Assembly (NCBI RefSeq): GCF_014649035.1
Contig: NZ_BMSG01000011.1
Location: forward strand, 62,001-126,000
Length of the DNA stretch: 64,000 nt
From: Streptomyces sindenensis
GTDB taxonomy: Bacteria; Actinomycetota; Actinomycetes; Streptomycetales; Streptomycetaceae
Direction: 5' to 3'
The notes under the pieces were generated by a model. The model saw nothing but the letters and a program-made list of their open reading frames with translations, did not search any database and was not told the DNA's origin. Shown piece by piece: positions 10,411 to 19,295 of the stretch; the stretch's first letter is position 1, and every line of letters starts with the position of its first letter. The position numbers and the translations under genes are program-made.

Positions 10411-12063
10411 TCAGCCGCCGCGGACGTCCCGCTGGTGGCTGAGCAGGCGGCGCAGGTCCATGGGCAGCGGGTGGTGCGGTCCGTAGGTGCGCTCGGCGTC
10501 GTACAGCAGCGCCTGGAGCTGGGCCCGGCCCGCGGTGTGGTCGCCGACCGCCAGGAGGAGTTGTCCGATGCGGTGCCGGATGTCGAGGGCGCGGCCGGGG
10601 TCGGAGGTGATCGGCCCGTAGGCGTTCTCGTAGTACGGGAGGACCGCGCGGTACTCGACCAGCGCGGCCCCGGCCTCGCCGAGCTGTTCCAGGCACTGGG
10701 CCGCGTCGTAGCGGAACTGGAGGGCCTGGGTGTCGGCCGGGCCCGCCTCGGCGGTGCGGTCCTCCGCGAGGCGGCGCAGTTCGGGCAGGGCGCGGCGGTA
10801 CTGGCCGTCGTCCATGAGCGTCGCGGCGTACTGCTTGCGCAGGATGCGGACGACCGGTGAGCGCTCGCCGTGCTCCGCGGCGGCGGCCGGGAGGGTGGCG
10901 CCGAGGATGTCCACGGCCTGGGTGATCCGGCCCTCGCCGAGCAGCTTCTTCACCTCGTCCACGGCCCGCGCGACGTCCAGCCGGCCGGGCGGCGGGGTGG
11001 TGGGGCGGGCAGGGGCGGCCGGGGACGGGACGACGGCCGGGGGCGGGGTGAAGGACGGCGGGGCGCCGAGCGCGGGCGGCGGCGTGGTGAAGGCGGGCTG
11101 CGGCGCGGCGAAGGCGGCGGGGGCGGGTACGGGTGCCGGGGTGGCGGCCCGGTCCGGCCAGGGGGCGTGCGGCCGCAGGAACGGGCGGGTCGGGTCGAGC
11201 GGCCCGGCGGGGGTGCCGTGCTTCGGCAGCAGCGGGGCCAGCTCCTCGTACACCTCCTGCGCGGAGGCGGGCCGGTCCTGCGGGTCCTTGGCCAGCAGCC
11301 GCAGGACGAGGGCCTCCAGCGCGACGGGCGCCTCGGGGCGCTTCTGCCGGACCGGGACCGGGGCCTCGTAGAGGTGGCGGTGCAGGACGCCCAGCGCGGT
11401 GGACCCGGCGAACGGCACGTCGCCGCTGACGAGTTCGTGCAGGAGGACCCCGAGGGCGTACAGGTCGGTGTACGGGCCGACCGCGCCGCCCATCGCCTGC
11501 TCGGGGGCCATGTAGGCCGGGGAGCCGATGGGCGAACCGGTGTGGGTGAGGCGGGTGGTGTCGGTGTCGAGGACGGAGGCGACGCCGAGGTCGAGCACGG
11601 TGACCGTGCCGTCGGGTCGGACCATCACGTTCCCGGGCTTGAGGTCGCGGTGGACGATCGGCACGGCGTGCACCGCGCAGAGGACCGCGCAGAGCTGGGC
11701 GGCGACCGCGACGGCCCACGGCCAGGGGTACGGGTCCTGCTCGGCCAGATGGTCGGCGAGGTCGGCGCCCTCGACGTACTGCATGACGAGGTAGAGGTCG
11801 TCACCGTCACTGCCCGCGTCGTGGACGGTGACCAGACCGGGGTGGTCGACCTGTGCGGTGACCCGGCACTCGCGGACGAACCGGCGGCGCAGTTCGTCGG
11901 CCGCGTCGCTGCCGGTGGGCCCGGCGACGCGGTCGGGGCGCAGCAGTTTGACGGCGACGCGGCGGTCGAGGCGCCGGTCGTACGCCGTCCACACCTGGCC
12001 CATGCCGCCCTGGCCGAGGATGGTGGCCAGTTCGTAGCGGTCGGCGATGGTCCGCCCGCTCAC
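10411..12063 (-). CDS. Serine/threonine protein kinase with C-terminal TPR-like region
   Basis: A 550-residue Hanks-type kinase without an obvious transmembrane helix. The Gly-rich loop is LGQGGMGQVW, the catalytic Lys is in VAVKLLRP and the catalytic loop is HRDLKPGNVMV. The metal motif is DLG (LDLGVAS) in place of DFG, and the activation segment is GSPAYMAPEQ. Residues 290-370 are Pro/Ala-rich. The C-terminal 180 residues form a helical TPR-like repeat region (GRITQAVDILGATLP, QALQFRYDAAQCLEQLGEAG). The GTG start overlaps the stop of the upstream membrane protein by 4 bp, so the two are coupled and may work together. Confidence 0.93.
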   Translation of the reverse strand: MSGRTIADRYELATILGQGGMGQVWTAYDRRLDRRVAVKLLRPDRVAGPTGSDAADELRRRFVRECRVTAQVDHPGLVTVHDAGSDGDDLYLVMQYVEGADLADHLAEQDPYPWPWAVAVAAQLCAVLCAVHAVPIVHRDLKPGNVMVRPDGTVTVLDLGVASVLDTDTTRLTHTGSPIGSPAYMAPEQAMGGAVGPYTDLYALGVLLHELVSGDVPFAGSTALGVLHRHLYEAPVPVRQKRPEAPVALEALVLRLLAKDPQDRPASAQEVYEELAPLLPKHGTPAGPLDPTRPFLRPHAPWPDRAATPAPVPAPAAFAAPQPAFTTPPPALGAPPSFTPPPAVVPSPAAPARPTTPPPGRLDVARAVDEVKKLLGEGRITQAVDILGATLPAAAAEHGERSPVVRILRKQYAATLMDDGQYRRALPELRRLAEDRTAEAGPADTQALQFRYDAAQCLEQLGEAGAALVEYRAVLPYYENAYGPITSDPGRALDIRHRIGQLLLAVGDHTAGRAQLQALLYDAERTYGPHHPLPMDLRRLLSHQRDVRGG

Positions 12064-12665
12064 CGGCCCTCGCCGTCCCTGCTGTCCCTGTTCTCCTTGC
12101 GGAGGTAGTCGCTCAGCTCATCGAGCTCGGCCCGGACCTGGTCGAGGCGCTGGGGCGCGGGCTTGGGGGTGGGCGGCGGGGTCGGCGCGGTGTACGGGTT
12201 GGGCTGCGGGTACTGCTGGGGCTGGTGCTGCTGGTGCGGGGCGAGGTGCTGTTGCTGGTACGGGAGCGGGGGGGCCGGGTGCGCGGGGGCGCCGTACGGG
12301 GCCGGGGCGCCGAGGGCGTTGTAGTGCCGTATCTCCGCGTACAGGTAGTAGGTGATCACCCCGGCCAGCAGGCCGAGGATCCAGAGCATCATGATCAGCG
12401 CCGCCGCGTCCGACATCTCGTCGGGGTCGTCCGGCGTGGCCATGATGAAGGCGAACAGTCCGATGTTCAGGGCGATCACGACCACCAGCAGGAACCAGTC
12501 GCGCGGCTTGCGGGTGACGATCGCGAGCCGCAGCATCGCCGCCCAGCCCAACAGGCCGCAGCTCAGCACGGTCAGCGCCACGAGGACCACGCGCACCGTC
12601 GTGAGCGTCGCCGGGGACGGCCGCGGTGTCGTCGGCTGCTGCGGCATGGGGCCGTAGCCGTGCAT
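12060..12665 (-). CDS. Membrane protein with Pro/Gln-rich C-terminus
   Basis: A 201-residue protein of unknown function. Three hydrophobic helices (about residues 22-45, 57-76 and 88-109) are followed by a Pro/Gln/His-rich cytoplasmic stretch. A short charged helix ends the protein (RLDQVRAELDELSDYLRKEN), resembling a coiled coil. It has AGGAG 6 nt before the ATG. Its 4-bp overlap with the downstream kinase gene suggests it anchors, senses for, or is a substrate of the kinase. This role is inferred only from context. Confidence 0.8.
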   Translation of the reverse strand: MHGYGPMPQQPTTPRPSPATLTTVRVVLVALTVLSCGLLGWAAMLRLAIVTRKPRDWFLLVVVIALNIGLFAFIMATPDDPDEMSDAAALIMMLWILGLLAGVITYYLYAEIRHYNALGAPAPYGAPAHPAPPLPYQQQHLAPHQQHQPQQYPQPNPYTAPTPPPTPKPAPQRLDQVRAELDELSDYLRKENRDSRDGEGR

Positions 12666-12821
12666 GTGCTGCTCCTGGGAGGCGTATGTCGGACGTGTGG
12701 GGTGAGCGTATACACCTCCGCCGACCGGCTGACCCCGGTTGCCCCCAAGGTTGTCCTCAACGTTGTGTGCGGCGGTCCTCCCCGGCCGGTCGCCGCGGCG
12801 GGGCCGTCCGGCGCGGCCGGC

Positions 12822-15107
12822 TCATCCGGGCGTGACCGTGCCGTCCGTCAGGCCGTCGTACATCCCCTGGACCAGTTGGCCGCCGAGCCGCCCCGCCGTA
12901 CGCAGCGCGTCCTCGAAGGCGGCGAGTTCGCGGAAGCGCTCCCCGTACCGCTGCTGCTCGGCGAGCGGCATCCGGGGCAGTTGGAGGCGGCGCGCGTCCA
13001 GCCGGGCGGCGGTGGACGCGTAGCTGCTGGCCTGCCGGTGGTTGGCGGTGCCGCGCAGGAAACCGGCGAGAAACCAGGGGTCTACGGCGGCCGGGTCCGG
13101 CCGCAGGAGCTGGAGGTTGCGGCCGAGCGCGGCCCCGGCCGTCGACGCGTCCACGACCCGGGCCGCCGTGGAGCCGCCGAGCACGGGCACGACGACGTCG
13201 CCGGGTTCGAGCAGGACCGGGTCGTCGGCGGGCGCCCCGCCCGGGGCCTCCCGCTCGGTGGGCGGGAGGGCGGTCGGGGCCGCGCCGGTGAGGACGTCGT
13301 GCTCGGTGAGGACGGCGGCGGCCGTACCGCCGGGGACCGCCGTACCGCTGTGCAGGAACAGCGCTCCGGCGCGGGCGAGTTCGCCGACGGTGGTGAGCGG
13401 GCGGTGCGCGGGCGCGGCGGGCGCGGCGGTGGGCGGGACGAGGCCCGAGGTCAGGCGGAGCGTCTCGGTGAGGCGTTCCCGGACCTCGCCGAGCCCGGCC
13501 GCTCCGCCGCCGGACGCCGGGCGCGGCAGATGGCGGGCCGGGGCCAGGTCCACGTCGTCGTCGAGGAGTTCGATCACGGGCACGACGCGGCTGACCCCCT
13601 CGACGTCGGCCTGGTCGCGCCAGGCGTCGAGGACGGCGGAGCGTACGGCGGGCCAGTCGAACCGTTCGCGTCCGCCGCCCGGGGCCTTGCCGCCGGCCGC
13701 TTTGCCGCCGGGCGGGCGACCGGGGCCCGTGGATGTGTCCGGGACCGGTCCCGGGAGGCCGGCGGTGTCGGCGAGGAGGAGATCGGCGGCGGGCCGCACG
13801 CCGGGATCCGGCTTGCGCAGGATCCAGAGGTGGAGCGGAATGCCGTACGGAGGGGCGGAACCGGCCGGCAGGGCGATGACGGCGCGGAGGGCTCCCCGGC
13901 GCAGGAGCCCGGCGCGGATCCGGCGGCCGGAGCGGCGGGAGGCGGCGGCGGGCGGCATCAGCAGGACGGCGGTGCCGCCGTCGCGCAGCCGGGCCAGGGC
14001 GTGCTGGACCCAGGCCAGTTCGGACTCGGTACGGGCGGGGAGGCCGTACTCCCAGCGAGGGTCGTAGGCCAGTTCGTCGTGTCCCCAGTTGCGTTCGTTG
14101 AACGGCGGGTGGCAGAGCACGGTGTCGGCGGCCAGCTCCGGGAAGGCGTCGGCCCGCAGCGTGTCGCCCGTCCGCGCGGTCGCCCCGGGGGCGGCCGTCC
14201 GCGCGGTCGCCCCGGGGGCGGTGCGAGGGGTTCCTCCGGCGGCCAGGGCGAGGCGCAGGGCCGTGAGCGCGGCGAGCGCCGGGTCGGCTTCCTGGGCGTA
14301 CAGGTCGGCGGGCCCGCCGACCGCCCGGAGCAGGGCGCCGGTGCCGGCGGCCGGGTCGAGGACGCTGCGGACGGGCCGCTCCCGCGCCGCCCGGATCGCG
14401 TCCTTCGGCGGTTCGGCGAGGTCCACCATCAGCTCGGCGAGCTGGGGCGGGGTCAGCGTGTACTGGCGGGGGTTGGCGTCCAGCTGCCGGCCGAGCAGGA
14501 ACTCGAAGGCCTGACCGGCCCCGATCCCGGCGGCCAGCTCAGCGGCCGCGCGCAGCAGCGGCACGGACGGGAGCAGGTCACGCTCGGAGGGCGCGTGAAC
14601 ACCTCCCGGCTCCGGTGAACCAGCCCCGTGAACACCTCGCGGGTCCGGCGCACCGGCCGTGTGAACATCTGCCGGCTCCGGCGCACGCGCCCCGTGAACA
14701 CCGGCGGCCCCGGGGCCGAACCTCGCGGTGAGGACGTGCTCCATGGCCTGCGGCAGCAGGGCGGCCATCCGCTCGTCCGGGGTCGCCGCGAGCTCCAGCC
14801 AGGCGGTGGGCCGGTCACGGACGAGCAGCAGGGCGCAGCCGACGTGGATCAGGGCACGGCCCGCGCCCGCAGGATGTCCGGCGACCGCTTGCCAGACGCG
14901 CTCGCGGAGTGGCACCTCGGCGAGTTTCCCCTGGTCGCGCAGCCACGCCTCGACCTCGGACAGCGCGAAGGACGGGCTGGTGCCGGTCCCGCCGACCGGC
15001 TGCGGGAAATCGGCGTACCGACGGCGCCAGTTGCTGACGGCGGCGCGTCCCACGCCCGCGAGTCGGGCGATCCCGGCGGCGGTGACCTCGGTCGCGTTCT
15101 CCGGCAC
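12822..15107 (-). CDS. Orphan N-6 adenine-methylase-like protein with HsdS-like C-terminus
   Basis: A 761-residue protein of the N6_Mtase class. It starts with a helix-turn-helix-like region (AAGIARLAGVGRAAVSNWRRR). The SAM-binding motif I is VLDPAAGTGALLRAVGG, and motif IV reads CHPPFNERNWGHDELAYD, that is HPPF where active methylases have NPPF or DPPY. The C-terminal 200 residues resemble a type I specificity subunit domain (LEPGDVVVPVLGGS, PWFLAGFLRG, LQLPRMPLAEQQ). No restriction subunit is nearby. The GTG at 15107 has GGAGAG upstream. Two low-complexity insertions (14,168-14,221 and 14,596-14,706) lie within it. It could be a methylase, a regulator, or an inactive relative. Confidence 0.8.
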   Translation of the reverse strand: MPENATEVTAAGIARLAGVGRAAVSNWRRRYADFPQPVGGTGTSPSFALSEVEAWLRDQGKLAEVPLRERVWQAVAGHPAGAGRALIHVGCALLLVRDRPTAWLELAATPDERMAALLPQAMEHVLTARFGPGAAGVHGARAPEPADVHTAGAPDPRGVHGAGSPEPGGVHAPSERDLLPSVPLLRAAAELAAGIGAGQAFEFLLGRQLDANPRQYTLTPPQLAELMVDLAEPPKDAIRAARERPVRSVLDPAAGTGALLRAVGGPADLYAQEADPALAALTALRLALAAGGTPRTAPGATARTAAPGATARTGDTLRADAFPELAADTVLCHPPFNERNWGHDELAYDPRWEYGLPARTESELAWVQHALARLRDGGTAVLLMPPAAASRRSGRRIRAGLLRRGALRAVIALPAGSAPPYGIPLHLWILRKPDPGVRPAADLLLADTAGLPGPVPDTSTGPGRPPGGKAAGGKAPGGGRERFDWPAVRSAVLDAWRDQADVEGVSRVVPVIELLDDDVDLAPARHLPRPASGGGAAGLGEVRERLTETLRLTSGLVPPTAAPAAPAHRPLTTVGELARAGALFLHSGTAVPGGTAAAVLTEHDVLTGAAPTALPPTEREAPGGAPADDPVLLEPGDVVVPVLGGSTAARVVDASTAGAALGRNLQLLRPDPAAVDPWFLAGFLRGTANHRQASSYASTAARLDARRLQLPRMPLAEQQRYGERFRELAAFEDALRTAGRLGGQLVQGMYDGLTDGTVTPG
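14168..14221. repeat. 27-bp tandem duplication inside the methylase gene
   Basis: Two near-identical 27-bp units (14,168-14,194 and 14,195-14,221) encode two copies of a nine-residue APGATART-like segment just before motif IV. The length keeps the frame. Confidence 0.8.
14596..14706. repeat. Degenerate 33-36 bp repeats inside the methylase gene
   Basis: Three to four in-frame units encode VHGARAPEPAD-, VHTAGAPDPRG- and VHGAGSPEPGG-type segments. They form a flexible linker between the N-terminal helical region and the methylase domain. Confidence 0.75.
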
Positions 15108-15354
15108 TGGCCATCTCTCCTCGGTCCGTACGCCCTGCTTGTCTTGCCTGCCCGCGAGCATAGCGACTCTCCCGCGCCACACCCGCAGAGCCCGTTGCCC
15201 GACACATCTCGCGTGAACCGTGTTGACTCGGTTCACAAGCTTTGCTCTTATTGACTCGCCGCCACGGGGGCATCTCGGAAGGGGTGTTCCTCCAGGGGGC
15301 GTTCGTCATCCGCTGTCCGGCGCGCCCAGCGCCCCTCCTCCCGGAGCCTGACCC

Positions 15355-16089
15355 ATGCGTCTCGTCACCCGTATCTCCGTCAACACCCTCTGCGCGCTGG
15401 CCCTGGCCGGTCTCGTCGCCTGCGGCACGGACTCCCCGAAGGAGACCGGGCCGTTCGCCGGCCAGTCGGGGCCGGAGGTCGTCGACCAGGCCCTGAAGAA
15501 GACGACCGGGGTGAAGTCCTTGCGCATGGACCTCGACATGACCACCGCCGACGGCCGGATCAAGGCCGTGTTCGCATCGAGCCTGGGCGGTGACTGCACG
15601 GGGAAGATGACCATGGGCGGCGAGGGCAGGATGGATGTCGTCAAGACGGGCGAAACGGTCTACACGAAGTTCGACGAGGCCCTGCTGCGCGAGCAGTCGA
15701 AGGGCGAGCCGAAGGCGGACGTCGACGCGGTGGTCGAGCTGCTCGCGGGCCGCTGGACGGAGTCGAAGGCGTCCGACCCGGACACCAGGGAATCCATCGA
15801 GTTCTGCGACCTGAAGGGGCTCCTGAAGGATTTCGAGGGGAACGACAACGCCGCCCGGAAGAAGGGCACCACGACGGTCGCGGGCACTCCGGCCCTCCGG
15901 CTCACGGAGAAGGAGGGCAAGGAGACCTACACCGTCGACGTCGCGGCCGAGGGCGCCCCGTACATCCTGCGCATCACGTCCCGGGGCGGCGAGGAGCCGA
16001 TGACGATGAACCTGTCCGACTTCGACGTGCCGGTCGTGGCGGAGAAGCCCGCCGCGAAGGACATCGTCGACCTCGACCTGGAGCAGTAG
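15355..16089 (+). CDS. Secreted lipoprotein, LppX/LprG-like
   Basis: A 244-residue lipoprotein. The signal sequence ends in the lipobox LVAC (Cys about residue 23). The mature part has the look of the LppX/LprAFG fold: SLRMDLDMTTADGRIKAVFAS, KTGETVYTKFDEALLRE, and a C-terminal VDVAAEGAPYILRI strand pattern. In mycobacteria relatives carry lipids across the envelope; in Streptomyces the role is not known. Two internal Cys residues may form a disulfide. The ATG has GGAG about 8 nt upstream. It is monocistronic and convergent with the isochorismatase gene, only 3 bp away. Confidence 0.82.
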   Translation: MRLVTRISVNTLCALALAGLVACGTDSPKETGPFAGQSGPEVVDQALKKTTGVKSLRMDLDMTTADGRIKAVFASSLGGDCTGKMTMGGEGRMDVVKTGETVYTKFDEALLREQSKGEPKADVDAVVELLAGRWTESKASDPDTRESIEFCDLKGLLKDFEGNDNAARKKGTTTVAGTPALRLTEKEGKETYTVDVAAEGAPYILRITSRGGEEPMTMNLSDFDVPVVAEKPAAKDIVDLDLEQ

Positions 16090-16092
16090 GAG

Positions 16093-16701
16093 TCAGTCCG
16101 GGGTGGAGGCGCCCGGGGGGCACGAGCCGGTTCCGCGCCCGAAGTCGACCTCGGCGGCGGGCAGCACGCGCACCCGGCGCCCCGGGAAGCGGAGGTTCCG
16201 GTAGATCTCGTTGTGGTGCGCGACGGACGCCTCCGGTGCGGCGTACCGGCCGGAGGTGGCGGGCCGGAGAGACGTGGTGTGCCCGTCCGCGACGAGCACC
16301 ACATCGTACCCCCGGCTCAGCGCCTGCCGGGCCGTGGATTCGACGCAGATCTCGGTGGCGAACCCGGTGACGACGACCTCGGTCACTCCCCGGGCGCGCA
16401 GGGCGGCGTCCAGCCGCGTGCCGAGGAAGCTGTCCGGGGCGGACTTGGGTACGACGGTGTCCCCGGCGGCAGGGGCCAGTTCGGGCACGATCCGCCACCC
16501 GTCCGTACCCGGCTCCAGCTCCTCGTCCTGCTGCTGCGCGAACACCACCGGGGCCCCGGCCGCCCTGGCCCGCGCCTGGAGACCGGCGATGGCCGCGACG
16601 GTGGCGGACGGGCGGTGCGCGATCGCGACGAGGGTGTTCTGCATGTCGATGACGAGGAGCGCGGAGGTGGGCGACGCCGCGGAAGCGCCTCTCGCCGTCA
16701 C
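16093..16701 (-). CDS. Isochorismatase-family cysteine hydrolase
   Basis: A 202-residue hydrolase of the isochorismatase/nicotinamidase superfamily. The catalytic triad is visible as Asp in LLVIDMQN, Lys in TVVPKSAPDSF and Cys in ATEICVESTARQA. A cis-peptide-type GFATEIC segment precedes the Cys. Substrates in this family are amides or vinyl ethers; the sequence does not decide which. The GTG at 16,701 overlaps the stop of the upstream acetyltransferase-like gene by 4 bp, so the two form a coupled pair. Confidence 0.88.
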   Translation of the reverse strand: MTARGASAASPTSALLVIDMQNTLVAIAHRPSATVAAIAGLQARARAAGAPVVFAQQQDEELEPGTDGWRIVPELAPAAGDTVVPKSAPDSFLGTRLDAALRARGVTEVVVTGFATEICVESTARQALSRGYDVVLVADGHTTSLRPATSGRYAAPEASVAHHNEIYRNLRFPGRRVRVLPAAEVDFGRGTGSCPPGASTPD

Positions 16702-17444
16702 AGCCGGTGCCGTACCCACACGTTGGGCTCGACGTACACCGCGTACCCGTGATCGAGCGCGCAGTGCACGGGGACGAGCGCCCCCGGCACCTCCACCGGA
16801 CCGTCCGTGTCGAACGGCAGCCCGGTCCATTCCCGCCACTGCGCCAGCGAACCGCTCACCGTCATCGACACGGTGGCGACCGAGTCCACCGTCCCGCCCG
16901 CCCGGGCGTGGACCCGCAGCCAGGGGTCCTCGGGCAGCCCGTCCTCGGGGCGGGTCAGCCGGGCGTACTCCTCCATCGGCACACCGGCCCTGAGGTGCTT
17001 GCCGCTCGGCCGCACCGGGGCGACGACCTCCCGGAAGCCCTGCCGCCGCGCGTTGTCCCGCATCGCGGCGAGCATCCGGCCCGATATCCCCTTGCCCTGA
17101 TGGCCGGTGGCCACCGTGATCTCGATCGCGCCGAGCGTGTCGGGCGTCCGCCCGCGCCGCAGGTCGGCGAAGGCCCACAGCAGCATCCGGTCCCAGCCGC
17201 CGACGGGCAGTTCACCGCGCCCGGGAGCGTCCAGCACGAAGGGCACGCTGTAGGCGCGGGCGACCACCACACCCTCGGGGTCGGTGGCGACCAGCACGTA
17301 CTGGGGGAACTCGACGGCGATCCGGGCGAAGTTGGCCCATCCGACGATGTCCTCCAGCACGAACTCCGGCCAGGTGTCCGGCATGCCGTCCAGGGCGCCG
17401 GCGAGCTCGGGACGCTCGGCGAGGGTGGTGATGTTCAGCTCCAT
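16698..17444 (-). CDS. GNAT-fold N-acetyltransferase-like protein
   Basis: A 248-residue protein. The central region has the acetyl-CoA-binding signature GHQGKGISGRMLAAMRDNAR (Q/RxxGxG/A) after the strand LGAIEITVAT. The sequence then diverges into a roughly 90-residue C-terminal extension ending EPNVWVRHRL. The start MELNITTLAERPE at 17,444 was chosen because it begins recognisable protein. It is co-translated with the isochorismatase. The substrate is unknown. Confidence 0.78.
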   Translation of the reverse strand: MELNITTLAERPELAGALDGMPDTWPEFVLEDIVGWANFARIAVEFPQYVLVATDPEGVVVARAYSVPFVLDAPGRGELPVGGWDRMLLWAFADLRRGRTPDTLGAIEITVATGHQGKGISGRMLAAMRDNARRQGFREVVAPVRPSGKHLRAGVPMEEYARLTRPEDGLPEDPWLRVHARAGGTVDSVATVSMTVSGSLAQWREWTGLPFDTDGPVEVPGALVPVHCALDHGYAVYVEPNVWVRHRL

Positions 17445-17545
17445 ACGCCAGGACCCTAGGCAGCCCGCACCGCTCTGACCAGCGAAATATCGGCGCGGGG
17501 CCACCGCGCTCCTGAGGGCGGGCCGCCCGGCTACCCTCTCGCCGC

Positions 17546-18109
17546 ATGACGACGACACCACCATCACCGGGCTCCCCCGTCCCCGTACGCATCCGGCCCT
17601 GCCGGGCGGCGGACCTCGACGTGCTGGAACGGCACATGCCCTCGCCCGGCCGGACCCGGCGGCACGCGGCCCGGTTCGACCGGCAGGAGCAGGGGCTCGC
17701 CACCTTCCTCACCGCCTGGGCCGAGGGCGACGTACCCGTCGGGACGGCGCAGATCCTGTGGCGGGGCTGCGCGGCCCCGGAGGTACAGGCCCGCTTCCCC
17801 GGCTGCCCCGAGTTGAACGGGCTCGGCATCTGGCCACCGGAGCTGCGTTCCCGGGGCATCGGTACGGCGTTGATCCGGGCGGCGGAGGAGCGGGTCCGGG
17901 CCGCCGGCCACCCCCTCGTCGGCCTGGGCGTGGACGACGACAACGCCCGGGCGGCCGCGCTCTACCTGCGGATCGGCTACCGGGAGACGGGCTGCCGCTA
18001 CCTGGACCGGTACGCGTACATCGACGACGACGGCGTCCGGCACGAGGTCGCGGATCCGGCCCGCTTCCTGGTCAAGGAGCTGGACGGGGGCACTCCGGGG
18101 CCGATGTGA
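17546..18109 (+). CDS. GNAT family N-acetyltransferase
   Basis: A 187-residue GNAT enzyme. It opens with VRIRPCRAADLDVLERH. The acetyl-CoA motif A is NGLGIWPPELRSRGIGTALI, and motif B is GVDDDNARAAALYLRIGYRE, a very typical GNAT ending. It transfers an acetyl group from acetyl-CoA to an amine. The gene is divergent from the 16,698 gene. No clear Shine-Dalgarno precedes the ATG. The substrate is not predictable. Confidence 0.88.
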   Translation: MTTTPPSPGSPVPVRIRPCRAADLDVLERHMPSPGRTRRHAARFDRQEQGLATFLTAWAEGDVPVGTAQILWRGCAAPEVQARFPGCPELNGLGIWPPELRSRGIGTALIRAAEERVRAAGHPLVGLGVDDDNARAAALYLRIGYRETGCRYLDRYAYIDDDGVRHEVADPARFLVKELDGGTPGPM

Positions 18110-18213
18110 TCCGCCCGGAACCGTGAGGTGTGCATGCCGCGTCCCCACCCGTGACTTTCCACCCCGTGCGCCACCCGTGCGTCACCCGTGCGTCACCGTC
18201 GAGGAGCAGAACC

Positions 18214-18876
18214 ATGGCCCAGCCCGGCAATACACCGAACCGCCCCCGGAGAGGCGCCGGATGCCTGCAGAGCCTGGTGGTGCTCGCGGTGATCCTCGGC
18301 CTGGGCTACGGGGCGTCCAAGATCTTCGGTGACGAGTCGTCGCAGTCGAAGGGGTCCTCGTCCTCCTCGTCGTCGGCCTCGGACGGCAAGGGCGGATCGT
18401 GGGAGATCGGTGACTGCGGAGGCCCGGACCCGGAGAACAAGCCGGACGGCTACCGCGCCTTCGACTGCGACGACCAGGGCGCGACCTTCAAGGCCCTGAA
18501 GATCGAGGACGCGAGCTTCCTGCCCAACGCGATCCAGTGCCCGGCCGGAACGGACCTGATCATCCAGGTCTCCCGGGTCTTCGGCTCCGGCGACGGCAAG
18601 AAGGGCGGCGGCATCCCGACCAACACGGTCTGCGGCCGCAACCTGACGGGCGACCACCCGGGCGACGCGGGCGCCGGCGACGGCCAGCTCGTCGAGGGCG
18701 ACTGCGTCTCGGCGACGGCCAAGGAGATCGCCTGCGCCTCGGCCGGGGCCAACGACTTCAAGGTCCTCGGCCTCGTCAAGGAGAAGACGGAGTGCCCGGC
18801 GGCGACCACGGAGCCGATGCAGCTGATGATGGCGATGGGCCGCCCGTACGACGTGATCTGCGGCGGCAAGGTCTGA
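18214..18876 (+). CDS. Membrane-anchored Cys-rich extracytoplasmic protein
   Basis: A 220-residue protein with a short basic N-terminus, one transmembrane helix (SLVVLAVILGLGYGASKIF), and a Ser-rich spacer. The extracytoplasmic domain of about 160 residues has eight Cys residues (GDCGGP, FDCDD, IQCPAG, VCGRN, GDCVSA, IACAS, TECPA, VICGG), probably four disulfides. It resembles unnamed Streptomyces proteins related to the LppU/septum-associated class. The function is unknown. The ATG at 18,214 has GAGGAG 8 nt upstream. Confidence 0.78.
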   Translation: MAQPGNTPNRPRRGAGCLQSLVVLAVILGLGYGASKIFGDESSQSKGSSSSSSSASDGKGGSWEIGDCGGPDPENKPDGYRAFDCDDQGATFKALKIEDASFLPNAIQCPAGTDLIIQVSRVFGSGDGKKGGGIPTNTVCGRNLTGDHPGDAGAGDGQLVEGDCVSATAKEIACASAGANDFKVLGLVKEKTECPAATTEPMQLMMAMGRPYDVICGGKV

Positions 18877-19295
18877 CCGGACCGGTGGCGACCGCCCCCG
18901 GACCGATGCGCAAGCACCTCTGTCGGGGCCGCTCCTTTTGGGGCCGGCCCCGCTGCCGTGAGAGCGGCTGTGGCCTCCCCCCGGCATTGCCGCTGGTGAA
19001 GCGCGCGTCATCGCAGCACGGCCAGGGAGAGGAGAGCCAATCCCAGCCACAGCGGATTGACCGATCTCACCTTGGTACTCAGTATGACGAGAGCCGCGCC
19101 GACCAGCGCGATCGATCCGTGACTCTCCTTCACGCCCTGTTCCAGCAGCAGAAACGCGTTTGACCACACCACTTCGTCTCTCCGTTCTGTTGCCGCAAGG
19201 ATCTGGCCAAGGGAGACGTCTTCTCGACCTCATTCGGTCTGGTCCGAACATGGGCGTTCCATCAAGCTGCTTTCACACGGCGAGGAGCAGATGGC
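18877..19295. other. Intergenic interval with a possible broken small gene
   Basis: This 419-bp interval lies between a plus-strand membrane protein gene and the DUF5937/ArsR regulator. The only coding trace I see is the frameshifted small ORF on the minus strand (19,008-19,173). GC-rich palindromic bases around 18,925-18,955 (ggggccggcccc) may act as a terminator for the upstream gene. Confidence 0.6.
19008..19173 (-). pseudogene. Small two-helix membrane protein gene with a 1-nt frameshift
   Basis: From a GTG at 19,173 with GGAGAG upstream the frame reads VVWSNAFLLLE, then shifts at the ttt run 19,140-19,142. In the shifted frame it continues QGVKESHGSIALVGAALVIL and STKVRSVNPLWLGLALLSLA to a TGA at 19,008. 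Removing one T gives a coherent 54-residue protein with two hydrophobic helices. This suggests either a broken gene or a base-calling error in the short homopolymer. I do not recognise a function. Confidence 0.35.

Noticed and set aside
12225..14618. 797-residue plus-strand frame opposite the kinase-linked membrane gene and methylase
   Set aside because: Composition is Gly/Arg/Glu-rich without any motif; the minus-strand genes have real domains.
12822..15107. Type I restriction-modification system
   Set aside because: No restriction subunit or separate specificity gene nearby, and the catalytic motif is atypical.
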